From contig JAZKJV010004148.1 of the NCBI GenBank assembly GCA_037367405.1, forward strand, positions 2,294,501-2,358,500: DNA of 64,000 bases, read 5' to 3'. This DNA comes from Ottelia alismoides. Its lineage: Eukaryota > Streptophyta > Magnoliopsida > Alismatales > Hydrocharitaceae. Each line of letters starts with the position of its first letter. The stretch's first letter is position 1. This document shows, in pieces, positions 55,729 through 64,000 of this stretch. The position numbers and the translations under genes were made by a program. The notes beneath the pieces are model-generated. The model was given only the letters and a program-made list of their open reading frames with translations. It was not told the DNA's origin and made no database searches.

Positions 55729-57128
55729 TGATAAGCCTCCCGCACCCTTAGTTAATTCAGGCAGATTAATGTCCAAATTACTTTTAATTGTTCGTTGCAG
55801 TCGGATACGAGGGGTTAATCAAAAACCACTTAAATAAGATTTTCGTCAATTTCTAGCGGTGAAATTTTTTTACTTGGTGAAGTCCAAGGTCGAACTCAGG
55901 GAGGCATCTGTCTCCTTAGGTAGATTTTTAGCAAATTTCTAAGTGTGTGATTTTCGAGGAGTATTTTTTTTGTTCTTTTTCTATTTTCTGTGCAGACACA
56001 TGCGAAAATCCAGCCAAGTTGAGATTAAATCAGAAATATGATCAAATTGATCTACCAAAGGTGATTTTTCAGAGATTTTTGGATATGTTGTAGGAGTATT
56101 TCTAAGTGTGTGAATTTTGGATATGTTGTAGCATAAACTTAGATCTACCAAAGGTGATTTTTCAGAGATTTTTCGACAAGCAGAGAATGCGCAATAATTT
56201 AAACAATCAAAATGGGCAAAATATTGTAATTTTTCACCAAATTAATTCCAATAAATACTCTGTAAATCAGAAAAATACAACTAAGTGCTAAAAAAGTAGA
56301 ACAAAAGTTATGCTACACAATGCAACTTTCAGAATTAAAAATTGATGACAGAATGATAACAAAATAAACGTGCAAATGCAAGGGTGTAAATGCAATACAG
56401 AAAATCAAAAAGAAGCTCAAATGAAGCACAGGGACTTACATGCAATAATGGAAACTTGAAATTTTTTTTAAGAACTTGCAAAGGGGTGCAAGTGTCCCCT
56501 TTACAACTTCCCCTTTTTTATTCTCCGATGTTTCTTCTCTGTTTTTGCATGCAAAACAGAGGACCTTGAAGATGGAGCTTCACGAGTGCGCGGGCGGCTA
56601 TGGTGGAAGGAAGAAGGGAAGAAGAGAGGGGAAGAGAGAAAGGCAGAACAGGGGATTTCTCAAAATCCCCTGCGTACATGCATTTGTTTAACGGGACGTA
56701 AATAAACCACTAATCGATTGATGAAATTTTATCGAAAAATTAATTAAAAATCACCGTTGCGATCGCAACGTGTGATTTATCCGTTGAAGTGCGATCGGTT
56801 TTGTGATTGAGTGGATGGAAGATGATGAAATAGAGGAGAGAGAAAATGGAAGAGAAATGAAGATAAGAAGAAATACCTGTAGATGATTGATTGCCTGTGA
56901 ATGGCTGAGACAATTCTCGGCCGTAGTCGTCGCTCGAACACCTCGGCAAGGCGGAGCTCAGCAGCGGCGTGGAAGCGGCTGCAGCAAGGGCTCGAGCCCT
57001 TGGATCTCGCCCGGAGGAACTGCCCTCGTCCTTACTCAACTCACTTGATCAATGCTGTCACCAATGATGGTGAGGAGCTAGAGGTTCTCTCGTAGATGGC
57101 GGATGGGGGTGAATGTGGGAGTAGAGGA

Positions 57129-57140
57129 GATTATAAAGAG
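57129..57140 (-). promoter_or_regulatory. Possible TATA box of E LTR
   Basis: Sense CTCTTTATAATC within purine/pyrimidine-biased sequence of the LTR core. No transcript evidence. Confidence 0.4.
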
Positions 57141-58232
57141 GAGGAGGTGGAGGTTGGAGAGGCCATGGAGAGAGTGGAGGAGATGGAGAAAGTGGAGGAG
57201 ATGGGGTGGAATGGAAGGTGTCGATAGTTGGCTTCCCCCTTAAGTTATGGGAGAGTGGGAGAAGAATGGGTAGAGAGGAGAGAGAGGATGCCACTTGGCG
57301 CGCTAGGATGCGGCCATGTGGCATTTATTTTAAAAAAAACAAAAACCAAGGAGTTGACACGTGCCGGCTTTTGGTGCCACCACGTGTCACTCTCAGAAAA
57401 ATCCAAAGTTAAAATGGAAAGAAAAATAAAAAAGACATAACAAAAGGGCTTAAATCAAAAAGTGTTCAACACGAAAGTTGCTCGTCTCGACGAGATCTAC
57501 AACTTTTGTGAAGGGCTGAAAATCAAACGAGATCATCTGTAAAAAATGTATTTTTTTGGGTGGTACCTTATAGATATAAAATACCGCATTTTATCTTTTG
57601 CAATTTTTTTGTCATTTTTAATTAAGAGAAAAATCAAAATAAAAATAAAGAAAATATGAGAAGAATATTTACAACTTAATCTAATTTTTTAGATTTTTAA
57701 TAATTAAGAAAATAAAATGGTAAAATACAGGGGCAAAACGGTCATTATGCACAATGTACAAAAGGGCCCCAAAACCCAAGTTTTGCATACGAGCTCCGAT
57801 TTGAATGAAATTGGTCTTGTTTCGAAGGTCTCTGAATGTATATTACTTTAAAAGTGAGTAGACCTTATTCGGAGGTCGTATGAGAGAGATACGTGCATTC
57901 GAAGGTTCATGGTCTCAAACTTGGATTAGGATTTTATTAGTCAATTTTACAAGTTAGTATTTTTTTGATATTTTTCTTTAATTAGTGTCAGTAATATGTA
58001 CACTAAGGAGTGGGTTTTATTGGATTTGGAGTCAGTATAAAATATACACAAATAAGGGATTTATCTAATATACAGGTGGATATTTACAAGTGAAATTGGC
58101 TTCTTATTTAATGCAAATATGACTGCTAAAATGCAGATGTTATTAATGCATGCATGAATGCTAAGTTTACACTATAAAGGGAAATATGCATCTATTTACT
58201 CGGGAACAAGACTCTATTTTCAACTTTTAGAG

Positions 58233-58253
58233 TGATGAATCACAGATTCATCA
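58233..58253. repeat. Palindromic U3 terminus of E LTR
   Basis: Perfect 9-bp arms TGATGAATC and GATTCATCA around ACA, forming the outermost 21 bases of the LTR. Equivalent 7-8 bp arms are found at the U3 ends of D (47851-47871), H (43550-43570) and B (26937-26957, 41697-41717). Confidence 0.92.
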
Positions 58254-58289
58254 ACCCCCTATACTTAAACCTTGCTCGTCCCCGAGCAA
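58254..58289 (-). other. E: polypurine tract and adjoining hairpin
   Basis: Sense AAGTATAGGGGGT abuts the LTR. The hairpin next to it has arms TTGCTCG (58272-58278) and CGAGCAA (58283-58289); relative to B (TTGCTAG with CTAGCAA) both arms changed together, preserving pairing. Confidence 0.92.
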
Positions 58290-59835
58290 CTAAATGAAAT
58301 GCAAGAGTGAAATGATTTTGGGTTCCATACCAAGGTCATGAATAAAAGTTGAAAATGGAGCCTGACTCGACCTTTGGATTAGTTGTGTGGCGGAACCTTA
58401 TTGGGACCTGAACTTAAGACCTAACAGACTTCAAGTTCCACGAGTCTTCTATTCAAGACGCCTTAATAGTCAGGGTTAGAACAAATCCTCCAACGCAAAT
58501 TTCTGATGACTATGATTCTTACTTGTACTGTGTAAGTGAGATATAGCTCTCCACATCAGAAATGACTCGGAACCAGCCTCCTCTAACAAGGTAACTCAAT
58601 AACCCGGTCCAGTAACTCTTTCCTCGAGGAGCGGGGTATTCCCTTCTAAGTTCAAGTGCGACCAACTCAAGAGGAGGGGGTAGAGAAAAGAATGGACGGT
58701 GGCCAGTGTAGCTACCTATCCCGGGATGCCTGATTAGTGTAGCCAAGTCATCCAGCTGCATTTTCTTTGCTAATATACATACTCCGACAGGTATTATTTT
58801 TTTTTCACTTGGACCTGTCTGATTTTTTTGGAGTTCTTGCATTTTTTTCTTTTTTTTTCTTTTTTTTTGGAACTATATACAAGGTGCAACATGTACATCA
58901 GGAGTTTTTCCTCTTGAGCCAGTAGACTATCCCTCTTTTGAAGCTTTATTGCAACCCACAACATCCTGTCCTTAGATGTCAACACCACCAGACTAGGTTG
59001 AGATGCACTACCCTCCCTAGAGGAGGACGGATGTTTCCACTCGTGTGCTACTCCAAGCTAAAGGATTCTACCTCCTCACCACCTCATCAATGAAGAGCTA
59101 CGTGCATTGTGCTTGTCCAAGTTAGGTCACTGTCTATAAGAATCATGCGTGTGCACCAGATATTCTACTTAGACTAATCAAGATGACATGTGAACATAGA
59201 CTTGCGGACTCAAAGAATTAAGTCACTTGACCTGAGAAATCTTAACTCCAGTTTCTATAAGGTTCCTCTGAAATTAGGTGGATTAAGGTCAAATCAAGTC
59301 CATCCTCAATATCTACTCATAACTTGGTTCAGAACCCACTAGCTTTTCACTTTGCATATGCAAGATATGCAGATGATGTGTAGATGACATGCTATGAATG
59401 AAATGCAAGACTTTTTTTTTTTGAAAATGCAGGATAATATGCAAGAGTAAATAAGAAGCCTTTTTGTTTTATTTTTCTGGTATACAACAACCTTTTTTTT
59501 TATTATTTACAACAATCTTTAGTTGATATAATTTGTACATAGTATACACGATTTTGTTTTTGATATACAACCTGTTTTACAACAAATTTTACAAGAATTT
59601 TACAACTTTTTATACAAGTATTATACATATAGTACATATTATACAAGTATACAAAATTTTAATTTATTATTAAATTTTTTTAATTTTTACAAAAGGTTTA
59701 CAAGTATTATACAAGTATACAAATTTTTTTTTTCAATTTTTACCCACCCATAATTATTGCAAAATATATACAAAAATACGCGAAGATACGCGAAAGTACG
59801 AGCTATGGGTAAAGTATATATGTAATATATACACG
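58290..59835 (-). other. E: non-coding 3' module
   Basis: No ORF. The patch 58612-58765 is nearly identical to 27350-27510 of B, and 58911-58985 to 27650-27720. 59400-59800 is AT-rich with CAAGTATTATACAAG-like runs and nothing recognisable. Confidence 0.7.
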
Positions 59836-60196
59836 CCCCCCCTATACTTAGCATGTGCTATGTCCTCAGAGCACGAAAGCGACTAAAAAGACATAGCTCG
59901 GGCTAAGCGTAGGAGAGCTAAAATAACAAAAAGGAGTAGAAGTCGTCCTGCCCTCCTATACTTAGGCTCTGGCAGACTAAGTGTAGAAGAAGATCAGAAA
60001 TGGGGCGGACGAGGAAAAGAGGGGGAATGGATAAATATATACATAGCGGGCATCGGTCCCCCCTATGCTTAGGCTCTGTTCAGCCTAAGTACAGGACAGG
60101 AGTGAGTATGAGAACCGATGTGATCTGGAGGATGTACAATGAATAGATGCGAGTCACTCTCCCCCTATACTTAGGATCTGGTTATCCTAAGTATAG
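59836..60196 (-). repeat. E: array of four PPT-tagged hairpins
   Basis: 59836-59912 (long stem), 59951-59986, 60058-60095 and 60161-60196. The last has a perfect 13-bp stem CTATACTTAGGAT with ATCCTAAGTATAG, loop CTGGTT-like. The others keep pairing with a few wobbles or mismatches. Spacing is about 105-115 bases. Each begins on the plus strand with a C run, so the sense strand gives AGTATAGGGG-type tracts. Confidence 0.92.
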
Positions 60197-60290
60197 TCAT
60201 GAGATGAAATGGAACCGGGGCGAGTGATTCGAATCACTGGGGAGGGAGGGAGAGAATGTATGTACAAGAAAGAGTTAGAATATACAAGGA

Positions 60291-62766
60291 TTAAGAAGAT
60301 TTGTGACGAACCTTCTTGCGGACGCGAGGAGGTGGATAATATACATATGTGTCGTTGTCGGAATCGTCCTCAGATGAATAATAGTGAGGTGTAGGGATCG
60401 TCCAACGAGGGTCGACACATGGCTGCTTGCTTAGATAAGGCTTAAGAACAGCCAAACTGAGCTCACTCATATAAATCACCTTATCCGGACCAGATGAGGA
60501 TTCCTCTGCAGCTTCCTTCTCCGGAGTGGTGAAGGAGACTTTCTTAGTCGATTTTCTAAAACCTGAATCATTGAGAGGGAGATGAGAGCGACGCGCCTTG
60601 AGAGGTTCGGGGGAACACCTCGAGGAATCAATTCTCAACTTCCTCTCACTAGATAACCGACTAGAAGAGGGAGCAACCGTGCTTTTATGTGTAGTCAATT
60701 TTGTCTGGGTTGTTTCCTTAGAAGGTCCGAGTCGTGATGTGGTGCTGACTATGGGTTCCTCATCAGACGAGTCACCATAAAGATTGTAATATTCCTGAAG
60801 GGTCAGCACGCGTCTCGGGAAGGAGCTAGTGGTCTCAGTTGGCTTGGCATTATTGGTCTCTTGTGTCAGATCATTGAAATGATCAAGGCAATCCTCAAAT
60901 ATCGTGTCCGACTCAATGATAGCTTCCGGTCGTGAGTCCTCCTTAGAAGCTGTCACGGTGGTGGTGCAAGCAGTTGATGAAGTGGAGGTGTGGGGAGTCT
61001 CTGTTCCAACGGTCGTCCGGACAACCGGTCTCTCAGATGTAGTAGAGAGGTGGGACTCATCTTCCTCTCGATGGTCACGACTGTCAGCGGATGTGTGGGT
61101 CTCCTTAGAGTAAAGTTCATCAAAGAATGGATGAGGTCGAAGCGCTCCCAATGCTGAAAAATCGATCTCCCGAGTCTCGCAATCTATAGTCGCCTTAGCC
61201 AAGGCTAAGAACGGCTTCCCGAGAATAATAGGAGACTGGGAAAACTCTCCTTGGTGCTCGATGTCAATGATCGTGAAGTCCACCTGGAGTAGAGCACCTT
61301 GGAAAGTAACGATGACTGAAATGTTTCCTCTCGACCGTTTGATGGATCGGTCAGCCAGCTGAACGATCTCTCTCGACTTCCTAAGTGGCCTGAGTTTGAG
61401 CTTGTCAAACACAGAGGTCGGGAGGATATTTATCGGTGAGTCATCATCGATTCTCGCATGGGTGAAGATGGTGTCTTTGATTTAACACTCAACTCGGGGC
61501 AACCGCTTCACTCTGCGGCTCTTGGTCTTTCACCCCATTACCAAGGAAGTGGCCATAGACACTATATGTCTTTCAGTCCTTGTTCTCTTATTGCCCGACC
61601 TCTTGGGCATCAATTTACTTCTCACAAATCATTTGAGGTCGGGGAAGTGATCTATGGCCTTTATTAAGGGAAGTTTAAAAATCAATTCTTCATCGAGTGC
61701 TTCCCTTAGGGCAGGATCCAATTTTTTTAAGTCATTTTCATTTTCAATTTTTATGTGGGTTTTTGGTTTTTCAATTTTTTTGGTATTTTTGATGGATGAA
61801 TGATCAGACTCTGGATTGGAGGGTAAGTGGTTAGTAGAAGAGGGAGATAGAATGGACTCCAGCTGTACAGACGGTGTGGGTTCTCTAATGTTTGCCTGGC
61901 TTTCAACCTCAAAATTATTCATATCCTTTTCCACTTTCATTCTCAAGCTGGTAGAAATTGAGTTCAATATTTCCATGACATTTCTCAACTCATTACCGAA
62001 TGATTCACTTTTCTCAATAAGTCTGGAAATGTCATCCTCCACAAAATTCCCATGACAATTCATGGGAGAGTTCTGCTCAATTGGAGGAGACTGCTGAGAT
62101 GTTGAGGTCTCATACTCAACATACCTATACTCTGGCATGTATTTCTGGGTCGAGTATGGATCATCCGAATGGCAGATATTGGTCAGAGCCTCATATGATG
62201 GAGTCAATGAAACATGGACTGATAAGTCTAGGTCATGAGTCCAATCTTGTGATTGTATAGGCTTTTCGAATGAAGGCTGGTTAATGGAGGCTTGATCACT
62301 AAAGTCAATCAAGTCTGGAAAATCATGATATTCAGGCCCCTCAATTCGGGTTGTTTGATCGATCAAATGATGCCCTAAGGTCAAGTCGGGAGGTGTATAT
62401 GTATATTGTTGTATGGTCCCTACTTGAGGTGAGAATGAAGTAAACGGGGGCATATAATTCTGCCAATCATCTGTCTCAGCCATGGCTTGCTCTTCATTTG
62501 ATCCTTTAATTCCTGCAAGCTCTCGAGAATAAGTACAGTCAGCCCAAGATGGAAATGGATCCGGAATGTCAGAATATGGAGTAGGTGAGAAATGCTAAGA
62601 AGTGGAGAAGTCAGTCGGAGTTCTGACTTCATGATCGAGTTGAGGAGGAGCCGACCACGGGTAAGGATCTCCCGTGGATGGCGGAGGAGAAAGCGAAGAT
62701 GAACGGTATATGGTCGAGGAGGAGTGACCAGAGGTCACAGGGTATGGGGACCAATATCCCGACATC
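60291..62766 (-). pseudogene. E: single long ORF with degenerate protease, no RT or integrase
   Basis: Start at 62766 (MSGYWSPYP). It reads in one frame to 60291 with about four stops (near 62595, 61629 and two between 61470 and 61560). Parts: Ser/Pro-rich N-terminus; an acidic Tyr/Gln-rich stretch without the capsid blocks of other gags; a coiled-coil-like segment (SFGNELRNVMEILNSISTSL); the pre-protease block ELIFKLPLIKAIDHFPDL; then protease remnants (FDKLKLRPLRKS, LADRSIKRSRGN, VDFTIIDIEHQ, IILGKPFLALAKATIDCE). The active site DNG/DSG has become DDD, so the protease is dead. The last 373 codons are open and end in a Ser/Thr-rich tail with an acidic patch and a basic end (RVRKKVRHKSS). Confidence 0.8.
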
Positions 62767-64000
62767 TTGAGGAGGAAATGATGAATACAAGAAGATTGAG
62801 GTAGAAAATGTGCAATTACACAGGATAACACACACGACAGACACAAAGACAAACGCAAGAGCAAAACCCCGAGTTCACACTCAACACGGTGAAGGACCCG
62901 AAACCGAGTCCAATTAATCTTGTAAATTTTAAGTGTGGTTTTCAAGCAAGATAGCAAGGATTACGCGGCCTAAAGGGAAGTCGGCTCAGAGCCGGATGCG
63001 TCTTCCTTGTTTAACCTATCGCCTAAGATACCGCCGCTCCTTCCTTTCTTCGCTCCTATCCCAAGTCGATGGATTCAATGACCACACCCCTATCTACCTG
63101 CAAGCAGGCGGAGGCTGACAAGGCCGGAACTTCACCCCTGGGGGTTACTGGCAGCTTGTCGCAGAGTACCGCAATTTCGCCCCTATCTACCTGAGACAGG
63201 CGGAGGCTACTTGGTACTAGTCAGTGAATCTGAAAAATTCGACTTGTGATATTTGCTAGGATTAGTCGGAACGTGATATGGAAGGCGGGGATTTGGGCTC
63301 TACCTTAAGGTGTTCACACACACTCAAGTACCCTCACTCAGCCTGAAAACAAGGTCGGGGTTACTCTCCCGCAAACAAGGGTTAATTTTAGTTAATTTTT
63401 TTTGGTCCAATTCAATTAGCAGCCTCGATTTTAGAGATTAGTTATCACTGATATTAATCCACACAAGCAATCATGTCTACCGTCCAGTCCCAATTCCTTT
63501 ATCCTAGGTTAGAAAACCAAAAGAGAGAGAATCGGAAAAAGCCGATGCAATCGAGAAAATGATGATGAATGCTTGGGTAAGAAGACTTACAGTGCCTCCA
63601 GCTCTCTACAATGCAGGATGCAGTACTGAATTGAAATTTTACACTATATGCAAATGCAAATGAGAAAAGCCGCCCCTAGACAGGCAGTTCTATTAGCGAG
63701 TAAAGCACAGGTTGATTTGACTAAATCTGCGGTCTAGGTGCGTCTTTTAAGTGTATTGTGTGGTCCTAATAATTTACGAGCACAAGCAAATCCTAGAGTG
63801 GCTCGAGGAGCCGCTAGTGCAAGCCTAATCTAAAATTCAATCCACACAGCACACGGGGACACGGTTCCACTATCTTTACAGACGCGAGAACCCAAACGGG
63901 AACCGCTGGAAATGATGCAAAAGAAATTGAAATAAAATGAATAAAAAAATACAATGCTTCTCTTTCACTCAACAAAAATTTAAATGCCGAGTCCTCGAAG
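62767..64000 (-). other. E: 5' leader, incomplete
   Basis: Non-coding up to the window edge. It holds a duplicated unit CCCCTATCTACCTG (63087-63116 and 63179-63208) whose centre forms hairpins (CCTGC with GCAGG at 63097-63108; CCTG with CAGG at 63190-63200). The shared leader motif TTACTCTCCC is at 63361-63370 and AGCAGCCTCG at about 63418. PBS and 5' LTR are outside. Confidence 0.65.

Larger units (their letters stand above)
55729..58253 (-). repeat. E: 3' LTR
   Basis: A 2525-bp LTR from TGATAAGCCTCC to the terminal palindrome TGATGAATC-ACA-GATTCATCA (58233-58253). It has the U5 motif at about 55890-55907 (GGTCGAACTCAGGGAGGC), a GC-rich core at 56560-57340, and the hairpin block near 57476-57510 (CTCGTC with GACGAG). 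Confidence 0.9.
55729..64000 (-). mobile_element. Element E: non-autonomous Athila-type element, 5' end outside window
   Basis: The 3' LTR is 55729-58253, followed by PPT, 3' module, four PPT-tagged hairpins, one long ORF region (60291-62766) and a leader running to the window edge. There is no RT, RNase H or integrase between the PPT and the ORF, unlike B, C and D. The 3' module and hairpins match those of B closely, so E could use proteins made by a B-like element. Its LTR belongs to the D/H subgroup. Confidence 0.85.

Noticed and set aside
1..64000. Assignment to Ogre/Tat elements rather than Athila
   Set aside because: The FMDDFSVYG RT, tRNA-Asp PBS and direct gag-pro-pol order fit Athila; I saw no extra ORF upstream of gag and no dual RNase H. 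A phylogeny was not possible, so this remains a judgement.

Overview
This window is repeat-rich flowering-plant DNA, probably from a large pericentromeric or intergenic heterochromatic block. I found no host gene, tRNA, rRNA or CRISPR array. Everything I can assign belongs to LTR retrotransposons. The best-preserved proteins have the Athila-type Ty3/gypsy order gag-PR-RT-RNaseH-INT, an FMDDFSVYG reverse-transcriptase centre, a DDX35E integrase, and a primer-binding site matching the 3' end of plant tRNA-Asp. The species cannot be named from this sequence.

Six elements can be separated by their LTR ends and 5-bp target-site duplications (TSDs). I label them F, D, C, I, B, H and E below (seven insertions in all). 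The oldest is F, a badly decayed Ty1/copia element on the minus strand (47872-55728 in this window). D, an Athila element on the minus strand, is inserted in the left-hand LTR of F; its 5' LTR ends at 47871 and its 3' end lies beyond base 1. C (2754-19479, TSD GTCTC) is inserted in the protease region of D. Solo LTR I (8974-12249, TSD CATGT) splits the RT gene of C. B (23248-41717, TSD GGTAC) is an 18.5-kb Athila element inserted in the 5' leader of D. Solo LTR H (43550-46418, plus strand, TSD CCAGG/CCGGG) is inserted in the 5' LTR of D. E (55729 to beyond the right edge, TSD GGGAC on the visible side) is inserted in the 5' LTR of F.

For the minus-strand elements the left side is the 3' end. 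Reading plus-strand coordinates upward, each Athila copy runs: 3' LTR, polypurine tract (PPT), non-coding 3' module, array of short hairpins, integrase, RNase H, RT, protease, gag, 5' leader, PBS, 5' LTR. B is the most complete, but its reading frame carries several stops and a frameshift. C and D are more eroded. E is different: it has LTR, PPT, 3' module, hairpins and a single long ORF with a degenerate protease, but no RT, RNase H or integrase, so it would be non-autonomous.

The most interesting signal is non-coding. C, B and E each carry four or five stem-loops between the coding region and the 3' LTR. Each stem-loop ends, in the sense strand, in the same AAGTATAGGGGG tract that forms the true PPT next to the LTR. 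Stem sequences differ between copies by paired, compensatory changes. A further hairpin sits next to the PPT, and the U3 end of the LTR is itself a palindrome. I do not know a published description of this arrangement, but I could not search for one.
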